From BQJU01 sp964015035 (GTDB lineage Bacteria > Bacteroidota > Bacteroidia > Chitinophagales > Saprospiraceae), in NCBI GenBank assembly GCA_964015035.1, contig CAXHCA010000025.1, positions 1-57,089 of the forward strand: DNA of 57,089 nucleotides. The letters run 5' to 3'. Below, one piece after another: positions 1-8,867 of the stretch. How positions within the stretch are numbered: position 1 is the stretch's first letter; every line of letters begins with the position of its first letter. The notes under the pieces were generated by a model. That model searched no databases. It was given only the letters and a program-made list of their open reading frames with translations, and was not told the origin of the DNA. The position numbers and the translations under genes are program-made.

Positions 1-142
1 GTGCTTTAGCAGCGAAAATTGCAGATTTTGGGTTCTCGCAAGGCTCATTTTTGACCCCTAGGGACAAAAAAATAGTCGAAAAGAGGTTCCAATTTCCCGG
101 TTTTACCGGGGCTGAATGATTACCTCCAAACATGTACTAAGT
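1..142. repeat. Repeat A, copy 1 (truncated by window start)
   Basis: This is the distal part of the dispersed palindromic repeat A. It starts at GTGCTTTAGCAGCGAAAATT, a point that in the copy at 56988 lies just inside the left terminal repeat, and ends with the right terminal repeat ACCTCCAAACATGTACT. The core shares the segment GGTTCTCGCAAGGCTCATTT with the last copy and, inverted, with the copy at 41755. No coding potential is apparent. Confidence 0.8.
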
Positions 143-212
143 GAAGTCTCCGCAATAAGCGACCTCCTCCTCTCCCTATTATTTGTCCTCCAAAAAGCAC
201 GCTCCACAGAAT

Positions 213-315
213 TTGGCACGATATTTTCCTATGCATCTATATCGTCCTTTGAGAAAAAATATCGCCCTTTTTATATATTAAATAATTTTTTAATAAAAGT
301 TGGCACGATATTTTC
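213..315. repeat. 16-bp direct repeat pair
   Basis: TTGGCACGATATTTTC occurs at 213-228 and again at 300-315, separated by an A/T-rich spacer. It may be a scar of a lost mobile element or a duplicated binding site; nothing in the sequence decides this. Confidence 0.5.
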
Positions 316-343
316 TTTAGGTAAGATAAGATTACAATTTGAC

Positions 344-372
344 GCCGGTAATTTCTGGTCCATCTTACCGGC
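344..372. other. Hairpin with 8-bp perfect stem
   Basis: GCCGGTAA (344-351) pairs with TTACCGGC (365-372) around a 13-nt loop. It is not followed by a T-run on either strand, so it is not a classical terminator. It lies just before the inverted-repeat element at 380. Confidence 0.4.
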
Positions 373-379
373 ATAAAAG

Positions 380-542
380 GAAGTTGTCTAAAGTTTCCTC
401 ACTTCCTTGCGCACAAAGCATTGCGGCTGTTGACTTCAGCTTTTTTTCGTCCCGGACCTTCCAGGCACGAAACTCAAAAAGAGCCTCGTCAATAACCACA
501 GGCCTTCATGCTCACTGACAGCAGAAAACTTTAGACAACTTC
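380..542. repeat. 163-bp element with 17-bp perfect terminal inverted repeats
   Basis: GAAGTTGTCTAAAGTTT (380-396) and its exact complement AAACTTTAGACAACTTC (526-542) bound a 129-bp non-coding core. Size and ends resemble a MITE or decayed insertion sequence. No target-site duplication is obvious (flanks AAAAG / AAAAT). Only this copy is seen in the window; a shorter related palindrome TTGTCTAA..TTAGACGAA lies at 30231-30254. Confidence 0.55.
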
Positions 543-813
543 AAAATTAGGTTAGAAAGGTCATGCTTTGAAGAAACAGGAGTCAATCAGACGTATGAGG
601 TTTGATTGATTCCCATTCAAAGAAGTAAACGTACTGCGAGAAAACTTCCCCCCTCATTTCTTACCTAATCATGGAGAGTCTTCGACAACCATACTAAAAA
701 AGAGCTTTAAAAGGGAACTTCCGCCGGGTGTGACGACCTGTTGCGGACAGGGAGAATAATGTCTATGAGAAAAATTTGGATTTACTACTTAATCATAAAA
801 ACTACGTCAAATT

Positions 814-3800
814 ATGAAACACTTTAATCAAATCTCAAAAACAGTCCTTCTGTGGCAAATTTGCCCAGGATGGAGCAGTGGCCGTCGTGGTTTAATGCAT
901 CTGATCAGTTTGATCAGCTTATTCCTCTTGGCCTATCAACCGCTCAGCGCCCAGTGCAATCTCGCATGTGATGGAACGCCTGATGCTCCCTTACACATTG
1001 CAGTTGGCCTGAGTTGTCAGGTTGTGATTACCCCCGATGTGGTACTGGAAGCACCAAATTCTTGCCCGGGCGACAAACATTTTACGGTGCGAGATCCTCA
1101 GAATACCGTGATTGTAGAGGGGACCAATGAGGTAGGCTTTGATGGTGCACCTTATATTGGGCAGATACTGAGTGTGACCACAGAAGATGTAAATACGGGC
1201 ATTATTTGCGTAAGCTCAGTGGACATTGTCGACAATTTCGACCCGGTTTTTGCCACTTGCCCGGATGTGACCATTACCTGCGTTGGGGATACCAGCGTAG
1301 CGGAAATTGGCACGCCACAAGTGACCGATAACTGTGGGGTGGCTGATGTGAGCTTGACGTATACCGATAATTTTGAACTGAATGATTGCCTTTCCAACAA
1401 TGTGGCTACGGTGACCCGTTCCTGGACCGCCACTGATGAATTTGGCAATACCGCAACCTGTAACCAAAGCATCTTTTTGGAGCGACCGGATTTGCAACAG
1501 GTCGTTTTTCCGGAAAATGTCAATTTGGATTGTGATAGCCCCAATACGAATCCTAACAATACGGGAACTCCGGAGTTTGGCAACATCGATATCATGAATG
1601 GTGGGTTGTGTGACCTCACTGTGAATATGGAAGATCAGACCACCACGCTTTGTGGTGCGGAATATCAGATCTTGCGGACTTGGACGGTAGCGGATGATTG
1701 TACTGGTTTTTCGGTAAGTGAAACCCAAGTGATTTTTGTGCAAGACGAAACGGCGCCGAGCATCACTTGTCCGGACCCCATTTCGGTCAATACCATTTCC
1801 GGAGAGTGCTACGCTACGGTGAACCTTCCCGCGCCAACCTTATCGGACAATTGTGATGGTGCGCCCACTTTTAGTATCAATACTTCCTACGGTGCCGTAG
1901 GGCAGGGGCCACATCCCTTTGTTCCTTCTGGCGAGCACACGATTCAATACACCGGTATTGACGAATGTGGCAATACTAGTATTTGTACGACTACTTTGAC
2001 CGTCTTTGATGACGAGGCCCCGGTGGCGGTTTGTGATGATGAGCTGGTGGTTTCTATCGCTACGGGAGGTATTGCTATGGTGAATGCCATTAGTTTTGAT
2101 GAGGGTAGCACCGACAACTGTGCAGATACTGTTTATCACAAGGTTTTGCGCCAGACCTTAGGTGCATGTGGTGGTGTAGCGGGTGATGATTCAGATATCG
2201 TGGGATACCAGGAATGGTTTGACGACAAGGTCTATTTTTGTTGTGACGAATTGAATGATGATAATTTGCTGGTCACCTTACGGGTGTATGAAATTGATCC
2301 CGGCCCCGGACCGGTAGATCCCACCCGCGAGCAGATTGGCGGGGACTTATATGGCCATTATTCTGACTGTGTGGTTTCGGTAACGGTACAAGACCAGATT
2401 CAACCGGTTTTCCAATACTGTCCGCCAAATATGACGATCGGATGCCAGGATGACTATGAAGATACTGCGGTATTTGGTAGCCCGGTGGTACTGGATAACT
2501 GTTCGTACTCACTGGATTCAGTAGAAACATTTGATATTGACAATTGTGGATTGGGGACCATTGTACGGACCTGGACGGCAATTGACGGCGCTGAGAATAC
2601 GGGTACTTGCACTCAAACCATTCAGCGGGTGAATAACCTGCCTCTGGATGAGGACCTGATTGTTTGGCCACCCACCTATACCTTGACAACTTGTGGTGCT
2701 TCCACTGATCCCGAAGATTTGCCGGAAGGCTACCGCGAACCGACTTACGATGGAGAGACCTGTGGCATCCTGGCTACCAACTACGATGACCAATTGTTTA
2801 ATATCGCCTTCCCGGCTTGTTACAAAATTATTCGGGTATGGACGGTGATCGATTGGTGTGTTTACAACCCTGATGATCCGCTCACTGACGGACGCTACTC
2901 GCACAACCAGATTATTAAAGTAGAGGATGATACTCCTCCAACGATAACTTGTCCGGAAGATGTGACGGTCAATGTAGGGACCAATTGCCAAACCAAGGCG
3001 GTGACCTTACCCGTAGCAACAGCGGATGATTGTAGCCCTAATATCTTGTTGACCAATGATTCTCCCTATGCTTACAACAACGGTGCTAATGCCAGTGGTA
3101 TCTATCCCATGGGTACAACAACCGTGAAGTATGTTGCTTCGGATCGTTGTGGAAATATTGCAGAATGCGAAACCCGGGTAACGGTGGAAGACTTATCGGC
3201 TCCTTCTCCACTTTGCATTGTGGGCTTGTCGATCAATTTAGCCAGTGATCTGGGAGAGATTAGTGGTTCGATTAACGCCGAAGCTTTTGATGGGGGAACT
3301 ACCGACAATTGTACTCCAGACGAAGACCTGGTGTTCCACATTCGCAAGAATGGTACTGATGACGATACAACACCTCCAACGACAACTTCTCTGACTTTTA
3401 CCTGTGAAGATTTGGGGACGCAGCTCATCCAGCTCTGGGCAACCGACAACAATGGCAATAGCGATTTTTGTACCACCTATATTTCGGTTCAGGACAATAA
3501 CAATATCTGTCCGGTGACGACCACCACCGGGATGATTGCCGGTGAGATTATTACACCGCTTGGAGAGAACGTAGAACATGTGATGGTGAGTATCAATGAT
3601 GTTGAGGTAAACCAGGTGATGGCGGAAAACGGATTGTTTGAATTCCCCGATATTCCGCTGGGCAATGATTATACGGTGACTCCAGAACTAAACGAAGAAC
3701 CACTGAATGGCGTTTCAACCATCGATTTGATCTTGATTTCTAAGCACATTCTGGGGGTTAATCACTTGGATTCTCCCTACAAAATTATCGCAGCAGATAT

Positions 3801-4776
3801 CGATCGCTCGGGTAGTATTTCCACCCTTGACCTGATCAAATTGCGTAAGTTAATTCTACATATCGATGACGAATTACCGAACGGCAACACCTCCTGGCGA
3901 TTTGTACCCTCCGAATTTGAATTTCCTGATCCCACCAACCCCTTTGCTGGATATTTCCCGGAATTGGTGAGTATCAACGACTTCAATGACGACGAGATGT
4001 ATGCGGACTTTATAGGGATCAAAGTTGGGGATGTGAACAACTCGGCAACCGCCAACTACCAATCAGAAACGCAGGAAAGGGCCACCTATGGTGAGATGGG
4101 AATTGCTGTGCGCAATCAAACCTTGGAATCCGGACAAACCTATACCATTGACTTCCTGGCCAGGGATATGGATAAGGTGCTCGGTTATCAGTTTACCTTT
4201 GGTTTTGACCCGGATGCGCTGGAATTTGTAGAGGTGCTGGAAGGGGAGTTGCCGGGCAATACAGAGGACAACTTTGGCCTTATTGCTGCGGAGAGTGGCA
4301 TGATCACCACTAGCTGGAATCAACATGGAGAAGTACCAAGTAACGAAGAAGGCGTACTCTTTAGTTTGACCTTTTACTCCTACGCTAATGCGGAATTGCG
4401 GGATTTGATCTACATCAGTTCCCGGATGACTCAGGCCGAAGCCTATACCCAGGAAGGAGATGTGCTCGAAGTGGGATTGAACTTCCTGGAAAGCGATGCG
4501 GTGGATCAGCAAGCGGGATATGCGCTGTATCAAAACCGCCCGAATCCATTTAGTGATGATACCATCATTCCATTCCAATTGGCGCAAGCCGGCACGGTCA
4601 GACTCAGGGTCTATGACTTGACGGGCCGCACGATTTATCAAACAGAGCGAACCTTTGAAAGTGGCTACAATGAGCTGCTGATTGGAAGATCAGATTTGTC
4701 TACAACCGGGATCATGTACTACGAAATTGAAGCCGGTGGCTGGACAGCTACGAAGAAAATGATGTTAACGGAATAG
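814..4776 (+). CDS. Giant secreted T9SS surface protein with HYR-like, dockerin-like and cohesin-like modules
   Basis: Predicted cell-surface or secreted protein of 1320 aa; its ligand is unknown. An export signal with hydrophobic core at about residues 28-45 ends near LSAQ; Met28 (position 895) is an alternative start giving a more usual signal peptide. Residues about 50-950 hold Cys-rich beta-sandwich repeats of HYR/Ig-like type, recognisable by recurrent TDNC, ITCP and RTWTAxD motifs. A dockerin-like segment follows near residues 990-1010 (DIDRSGSISTLDLIKLRKLI), then a cohesin-like beta domain (about 1095-1215). The C-terminus (about 1245-1320) has the type A T9SS sorting pattern LYQNRPNPF ... 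VYDLTGR ... KKMMLTE. T9SS would carry it across the outer membrane and remove the C-terminal domain. It is monocistronic, with a strong terminator just downstream. Module calls are by eye. Confidence 0.85.
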   Translation: MKHFNQISKTVLLWQICPGWSSGRRGLMHLISLISLFLLAYQPLSAQCNLACDGTPDAPLHIAVGLSCQVVITPDVVLEAPNSCPGDKHFTVRDPQNTVIVEGTNEVGFDGAPYIGQILSVTTEDVNTGIICVSSVDIVDNFDPVFATCPDVTITCVGDTSVAEIGTPQVTDNCGVADVSLTYTDNFELNDCLSNNVATVTRSWTATDEFGNTATCNQSIFLERPDLQQVVFPENVNLDCDSPNTNPNNTGTPEFGNIDIMNGGLCDLTVNMEDQTTTLCGAEYQILRTWTVADDCTGFSVSETQVIFVQDETAPSITCPDPISVNTISGECYATVNLPAPTLSDNCDGAPTFSINTSYGAVGQGPHPFVPSGEHTIQYTGIDECGNTSICTTTLTVFDDEAPVAVCDDELVVSIATGGIAMVNAISFDEGSTDNCADTVYHKVLRQTLGACGGVAGDDSDIVGYQEWFDDKVYFCCDELNDDNLLVTLRVYEIDPGPGPVDPTREQIGGDLYGHYSDCVVSVTVQDQIQPVFQYCPPNMTIGCQDDYEDTAVFGSPVVLDNCSYSLDSVETFDIDNCGLGTIVRTWTAIDGAENTGTCTQTIQRVNNLPLDEDLIVWPPTYTLTTCGASTDPEDLPEGYREPTYDGETCGILATNYDDQLFNIAFPACYKIIRVWTVIDWCVYNPDDPLTDGRYSHNQIIKVEDDTPPTITCPEDVTVNVGTNCQTKAVTLPVATADDCSPNILLTNDSPYAYNNGANASGIYPMGTTTVKYVASDRCGNIAECETRVTVEDLSAPSPLCIVGLSINLASDLGEISGSINAEAFDGGTTDNCTPDEDLVFHIRKNGTDDDTTPPTTTSLTFTCEDLGTQLIQLWATDNNGNSDFCTTYISVQDNNNICPVTTTTGMIAGEIITPLGENVEHVMVSINDVEVNQVMAENGLFEFPDIPLGNDYTVTPELNEEPLNGVSTIDLILISKHILGVNHLDSPYKIIAADIDRSGSISTLDLIKLRKLILHIDDELPNGNTSWRFVPSEFEFPDPTNPFAGYFPELVSINDFNDDEMYADFIGIKVGDVNNSATANYQSETQERATYGEMGIAVRNQTLESGQTYTIDFLARDMDKVLGYQFTFGFDPDALEFVEVLEGELPGNTEDNFGLIAAESGMITTSWNQHGEVPSNEEGVLFSLTFYSYANAELRDLIYISSRMTQAEAYTQEGDVLEVGLNFLESDAVDQQAGYALYQNRPNPFSDDTIIPFQLAQAGTVRLRVYDLTGRTIYQTERTFESGYNELLIGRSDLSTTGIMYYEIEAGGWTATKKMMLTE

Positions 4777-4814
4777 TGTTTCTATAATATAAGACTGAGT
4801 AGTCAAATGATTGA

Positions 4815-4842
4815 GCCGCTGCCTTCGGGTAGCGGCTTTTAT
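4815..4842 (+). terminator. Rho-independent terminator after the giant T9SS gene
   Basis: A 9-bp G+C-rich stem GCCGCTGCC / GGTAGCGGC (one G-U pair) closes a TTCG tetraloop and is followed directly by TTTTAT. It lies 39 nt after the stop codon at 4776. Confidence 0.9.
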
Positions 4843-5054
4843 ATTCGTTAAAAATATATTAAATTTTATTAAATACCTTTTTTAGGGTATAGCATCGCAA
4901 GGGAGGATTCTTTAAATTTGTAGTACATTTTTCCCAATAGCCGATTTAACTATACACACCATAATATAATACCAAATGTTGGAAGCTAATCAAGCTACCT
5001 CAGCGGCTAGTTTGATGCTTCTTCTCTGATCTTATAGGTAGGTGAGATTGCCTG

Positions 5055-5158
5055 AGTGCATGTTTGGAGGTGGTGCTTTAGCAGCGAAAATTGCAGGTTT
5101 TACCGAGACTGAATAGCTTGCCCGAATATACTTCAGGGACTACCTCCAAGCATGCACT
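5055..5158. repeat. Repeat A, copy 2 (104 bp)
   Basis: Left end AGTGCATGTTTGGAGGT (5055-5071) and right end ACCTCCAAGCATGCACT (5142-5158) are near-perfect inverted repeats. The interior has GGTGCTTTAGCAGCGAAAAT next to the left end and GAATAGCTTGCCCGAATATA next to the right end, both shared with other copies. The central part of the longer copies is missing. Confidence 0.85.
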
Positions 5159-5283
5159 TAAGTCCTAGCGAATCATATTGAGCAATGTTATAATTCCACT
5201 ACCATGAAATAATTACTAATTCAGTATCTTTTGATCGAAGCCAGGAGGCAATCTACTACCGACTTTTTTCAAAGATTTTGATG

Positions 5284-5317
5284 AAATCCCTTGTCGCATG
5301 ACTGGGGATTTTTTTTT
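5284..5317 (+). terminator. Terminator-like hairpin with T-run
   Basis: AAATCCC (5284-5290) pairs with GGGATTT (5305-5311), followed by an unbroken T-run to 5317. No gene ends just upstream, so it may terminate an unannotated short transcript or read-through from repeat A. Confidence 0.5.
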
Positions 5318-5471
5318 CACAATACCTTGCCATTGATAGAGCTTTCACAGCCTTTTGTTGAAAAATCAATTCGAATCTTTGTACCCAGCGGGCATTTTCG
5401 TATTTTTAGCAACATCTCCACTATGCCTTCGTTCTATATTTACCAAAAAACATAAATATATTATTTCGCTT

Positions 5472-6326
5472 ATGAAAAGAGCATTCCTATGTTTGTTTAT
5501 CCCGCTGCTGATGGCGAGTACCGTCATCTCTCAGCCAGCGCCACAATCTGCAGATCAGATTATTAAACAGATGATTCAACGCACGCGAGAAATCCGTACG
5601 ATGAGCTATACCATGCGTAAACTAGAACGCATTGACGGTAAAATGACGGAGCAATTGGCTGCCGTGAAATTACAACGCAAACCATTGAAGATTTATATCC
5701 GCCAAAAAGAACCCAATGATGGCATGGAGATTTTATACGTCAGTGGAGAAAATAACAACAAAGCATTGGTCAATCCAAACGGTTTCCCATGGGTGAACGT
5801 CAATTTGGATCCACTTGGGAACTTGATGCGCAAAAACCAGCACCACACGCTCCTCAATTCTGGGTACGATTTGTTTGTTGATATTTTGGATGGATTGATG
5901 AAGAAATACCACAAGGAAGTCAAGGACTTTACTTCCATTAGCAAAACGACGGTCTTTGATGGCCGAAGCTGCTGGGTCATTGAGCTTAAAAATCCTTATT
6001 TTAAATACGAACCTTACACCGTAAAAGCGGGAGAAACCCTAATCACCATTGCCGAAAAATTCAATTTAGGGGAATACCAGATCATGGCTAAAAATGACAA
6101 AATTGACAGTTACGATGATGTCCGCGCTGGTCAGGTGATTCAGATTCCCAACGATTATTCTCCCCGCATGACCCTGTACATCGACCAGGAGCGTCAACTT
6201 CCCCTGATTATGAAAGTCTATGACGATAAGGGCCTTTATGAGCACTACGAATACCAGTCGGTGGTTATTGACCCCGTCTTGCCATCGGATACATTTAGTG
6301 AGCATAATGAAGCCTATGGTTTCTAG
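5472..6326 (+). CDS. DUF1571-like exported protein with an embedded LysM domain
   Basis: A 284-aa protein with signal peptide MKRAFLCLFIPLLMASTVIS. The body resembles DUF1571-type envelope proteins, which I expect to adopt a LolA/LppX-like half-barrel: SADQIIKQMIQRTREIRTMS near the N-terminus, KIYIRQKEPNDGMEILYV, and LYIDQERQLPLIMKVYDDKG near the C-terminus. Between these strands, at about residues 182-228, sits a LysM motif (YTVKAGETLITIAEKFNL ... VRAGQVIQIPNDY), a fold that usually binds peptidoglycan or chitin sugars. Start at 5472 is chosen over 5355 because it places the signal peptide at the N-terminus. The gene precedes a flavoprotein gene by 26 bp. A role in anchoring or lipid/glycan handling in the periplasm is inference only. 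Confidence 0.75.
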   Translation: MKRAFLCLFIPLLMASTVISQPAPQSADQIIKQMIQRTREIRTMSYTMRKLERIDGKMTEQLAAVKLQRKPLKIYIRQKEPNDGMEILYVSGENNNKALVNPNGFPWVNVNLDPLGNLMRKNQHHTLLNSGYDLFVDILDGLMKKYHKEVKDFTSISKTTVFDGRSCWVIELKNPYFKYEPYTVKAGETLITIAEKFNLGEYQIMAKNDKIDSYDDVRAGQVIQIPNDYSPRMTLYIDQERQLPLIMKVYDDKGLYEHYEYQSVVIDPVLPSDTFSEHNEAYGF

Positions 6327-6352
6327 AAAGCCAGGTATCGGGCATTTTACTC

Positions 6353-7555
6353 ATGTTGAAACCATCTAATGCTATGTCTACTTTTGTCATCATCGGTGGT
6401 GGCCCTGCGGCAATGATGGCGGCTTCGGTATTGAGTTGCCAGCACCAGGTGACGGTCTACGAGAAAGGCAAGACGATAGGTCGCAAATTTTTGGTGGCCG
6501 GCAAAGGTGGTTTTAATTTGACCAATAGTGCGGAGGGGAAAACTTTGCGAAGTGCCTATTCTCCGGCTGGGTTTTTAGACGAGGCCTTAAAGGCTTTTGA
6601 TTCAATCGCCTTGCGGCAATGGTTGAATGACCTGGGAATTCCCACCTTTGTAGGAAGTAGCGGGCGGGTGTTTCCCAAAAAGGGCATCAAACCCATTGAA
6701 GTGCTGAATGCCATTCGCCAACATTTAATCGATCAAGGTGTACATTTCCGGCTGGAACACGAATTTATTGGCTTCGACGATCAACAGAAACCTATTTTAA
6801 GGCATCAAGAACACGAATTTGTACCCGATGCAAATGCCTACCTTTTCGCGCTGGGTGGTGCGTCTTGGTCAGTAACCGGATCGGATGGTAGTTGGCAAAA
6901 AGCCTTTACAGATATTGGCGTACCAATCGTCCCTTTTCAATCTTCTAATTGTGGTTTGAATGTCCATTGGCCACCCCAAATCAAGGAATATCATTTGGGC
7001 AAACCCCTAAAAAACATTAGTGTTTCGGTCGGGGCGCAAATGGTGAAAGGGGAAGTCCTGATCACAGCATACGGGTTGGAAGGCAATGCCATTTATCCCA
7101 TCGTGCCAAAGGTGCGAAAATACCTACAATCGGAGGCTGCGTCAACCATTTACCTCGATTTAAAACCAGACAACACCCGCGAGCAATTGCTCAAAAAACT
7201 TCAAGGCAAACCCCGCTCTAGTGCTACTTACGCACGAGCCCTCAATCTGGATAGTGTGCGTATGGCTTTATTGAAAAACTATACCCCAAAGGCTGTTTTA
7301 GAAAACCCTCAAGCCTTTGTCGAGGTAGTGAAAAGTTTGCCCATTCCCATCGATAGCCTTCGCCCGATCGAAGAAGCCATTTCCACCGTTGGCGGTATTG
7401 CTACCAATGCCCTGCAATCGGATTTTTCACTAAAGGGTTTTCCTTCCCTCTTTACTATTGGTGAAATGGTGGATTGGGACACACCAACCGGTGGCTTTCT
7501 ATTGCAAGGGTGTTTTGCTATGGGGTATTGGGTGGGGACCCGACTAAATCAATGA
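6353..7555 (+). CDS. HI0933-family FAD-dependent oxidoreductase (BaiN/YhiN-like)
   Basis: A 400-aa cytoplasmic flavoprotein. The N-terminal dinucleotide-binding motif is IIGGGPAAMMAASVL, with the acidic residue of the second strand in VYEKG, followed by the family signature GRKFLVAGKGGFNLTNS. GSSGRVFPKKGIKP matches the conserved family segment, and the C-terminal FAD-binding motif is FTIGEMVDWDTPTGGFLLQG. The sequence looks closest to the shorter TIGR03862-type branch. The substrate of these proteins is generally unknown; BaiN in gut bacteria acts on steroid enones, but that cannot be transferred here. The start may be Met8 (6374). It is convergent with the transglutaminase gene, with repeat B between them. 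Confidence 0.82.
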   Translation: MLKPSNAMSTFVIIGGGPAAMMAASVLSCQHQVTVYEKGKTIGRKFLVAGKGGFNLTNSAEGKTLRSAYSPAGFLDEALKAFDSIALRQWLNDLGIPTFVGSSGRVFPKKGIKPIEVLNAIRQHLIDQGVHFRLEHEFIGFDDQQKPILRHQEHEFVPDANAYLFALGGASWSVTGSDGSWQKAFTDIGVPIVPFQSSNCGLNVHWPPQIKEYHLGKPLKNISVSVGAQMVKGEVLITAYGLEGNAIYPIVPKVRKYLQSEAASTIYLDLKPDNTREQLLKKLQGKPRSSATYARALNLDSVRMALLKNYTPKAVLENPQAFVEVVKSLPIPIDSLRPIEEAISTVGGIATNALQSDFSLKGFPSLFTIGEMVDWDTPTGGFLLQGCFAMGYWVGTRLNQ

Positions 7556-7562
7556 AATTTAT

Positions 7563-7647
7563 GGTTCTTTGACCAATTTCCCCGATGTGAAACCGGGACA
7601 AGCTGTGGCCAAGTTTGGCTCTGAATCACGGAATTTGTCAAAAAACC
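7563..7647. repeat. Repeat B, complete copy (85 bp)
   Basis: Imperfect inverted ends GGTTCTTTGACCAATT and AATTTGTCAAAAAACC bound a core containing CCCCGATGTGAAACCGGGAC and AAGTTTGGCTCTGAATCACG. The same core pieces recur around 19837-19959, and one end recurs before 56988. It lies between two convergent genes, where the hairpin could also stop transcription from both sides. Confidence 0.7.
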
Positions 7648-7656
7648 AGATTTATT

Positions 7657-8847
7657 TTACTTTCGGTACGTCTTCAGCATATCTTCTACCCAATCCAAAT
7701 ATTCCTGAGCTTGGCTGGTTTGCTGCAACTGGAGCAGAGAAGGTTTTTGTTCATCGAGCAGGAATAAGGCTTCGTTGAGCAAAACTTGCATGTTTTTTAG
7801 ACGGTCAACATATTGCTTTCTGGATTTGGAGTCGGATAAGGTTCTGGAAATAGCAACGGCGCGATTGATCAGGGTATTGATGTATAAACCCTCTTGCCAG
7901 TCATATAATGTAGTGTATTGCTTGGCCGTGCGAAAGGTTTCCAGGAGCTGGGCATGCACCACCGCCAAGGAATCCAATTGGTTACTGTCTTGCAAAGCTT
8001 CCGCAATATCGGCGAGTTCTCCACCTAAGTCGAGGTAGGCTTGTCCCAATTGTTGCCGGTTTTCCGGAGTGGGATTAAACGTGTAAGTATTTTCATAAAA
8101 AGCCAGCCGCCGTTGGCGAAAGGGGAGTCGTAGTTGCGCACGGATACTGTCTGAGTAGTTCATGCAGTCTGTTGGCCCTTGATCCAGGTACTTTCTGATA
8201 TCGGAGGAGCTTCCTTTAAAAACATCGGCAGGGACCGGGCAATCGAGCAATTGCCAAATCGGGTCGCCGGGTAGGTGGTCTAGCACAAAGGCTTCCGGCG
8301 GTGTCAAAAAGTAGAGTACATCTGCTTTGCTGCTGAAAGCATTATCCTGCTTGACAAAACTGGCTCCCCACGTGGCGTCTAATAGATACCATTTATCTTC
8401 AATTTGCACCGCGTTCCAGGCGTGATCTGGCAATTTTAGTGCTGGTTGCGCAGTGCGGGTATTTTTGCTATAACCTTCAATGATTTGACTGTTGATCCCC
8501 GCCGTGGCACACATTTGGGCAAACAATTGGGCATACCCCAAGCATACGGCTTCCCGACGTTTCAACACATCTTCAGCACTGCGATTGATTCGCTTTTGGC
8601 CTAATTTGTAGGCGATTTTGTCGTAATCAATGTGGTGGATGATCCAGGCAAAGATGGCACTCACCTGATCCGTTTTATCGGGATAGGGCGCCACGAGGAA
8701 ATGTGTCAACGTAGCAATATCCCGACTGGAATCGCTGGGTACACTCAAGACAAACCGTTCAATCTGGGGGGGATTGACTTGGGCTTGGAGTACGGCCGTT
8801 AGCAGCATACCAAGTGTACATAGCAGCAGTCGGATTGGCAATATCAA
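7657..8847 (-). CDS. Secreted transglutaminase-like protein
   Basis: A 396-aa exported protein with hydrophobic signal sequence ending near VLQAQV. Residues about 40-180 form a transglutaminase-like cysteine-protease fold: Cys in REAVCLGYAQ, His in PDHAWNAVQ, Asp in YLLDATWGAS, giving a complete catalytic triad. The remaining 200 residues are helical and unfamiliar. The start is TTG at 8847 or 8841, as no ATG precedes the signal core except an internal one. It follows the DUF3857-like gene by 20 bp and is probably the last gene of a three-gene operon. The triad predicts a peptidase or amide-bond enzyme in the periplasm or outside; the substrate is unknown. Confidence 0.8.
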   Translation of the reverse strand: MILPIRLLLCTLGMLLTAVLQAQVNPPQIERFVLSVPSDSSRDIATLTHFLVAPYPDKTDQVSAIFAWIIHHIDYDKIAYKLGQKRINRSAEDVLKRREAVCLGYAQLFAQMCATAGINSQIIEGYSKNTRTAQPALKLPDHAWNAVQIEDKWYLLDATWGASFVKQDNAFSSKADVLYFLTPPEAFVLDHLPGDPIWQLLDCPVPADVFKGSSSDIRKYLDQGPTDCMNYSDSIRAQLRLPFRQRRLAFYENTYTFNPTPENRQQLGQAYLDLGGELADIAEALQDSNQLDSLAVVHAQLLETFRTAKQYTTLYDWQEGLYINTLINRAVAISRTLSDSKSRKQYVDRLKNMQVLLNEALFLLDEQKPSLLQLQQTSQAQEYLDWVEDMLKTYRK

Positions 8848-8867
8848 GGTTTACTTTTTATAGCAAA

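Larger units (their letters stand above)
143..813. other. Gene-free region upstream of the giant T9SS protein
   Basis: No convincing gene is present; the short open frame at 116-376 starts inside repeat A and has low-complexity composition. The stretch holds a 16-bp direct repeat (213-228 and 300-315), a GCCGGTAA/TTACCGGC hairpin at 344-372, and an inverted-repeat element at 380-542. I see no clear TAnnTTTG promoter before the gene at 814. Confidence 0.6.
4843..5471. other. Gene-free region with repeat A and an orphan terminator-like hairpin
   Basis: No gene is supported. The region contains repeat A copy 2 (5055-5158) and a hairpin at 5284-5311 with a T-run. An in-frame upstream extension of the next gene (from 5355) exists, but it encodes a second hydrophobic stretch before a normal signal peptide and is not believed. 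Confidence 0.55.

Noticed and set aside
116..376. 86-codon open frame at the left edge
   Set aside because: It begins inside repeat A, crosses the 16-bp direct repeat and a hairpin, and has no recognisable domain.
4063..4641. 192-codon minus-strand open frame
   Set aside because: Antisense shadow of the giant T9SS gene, whose dockerin and cohesin-like parts are on the plus strand.
7569..7778. 69-codon frame with LTNFPDVKPGQA-like translation
   Set aside because: The same peptide appears on the minus strand at 19752-19997; both come from repeat B, so it is repeat sequence and not a gene.
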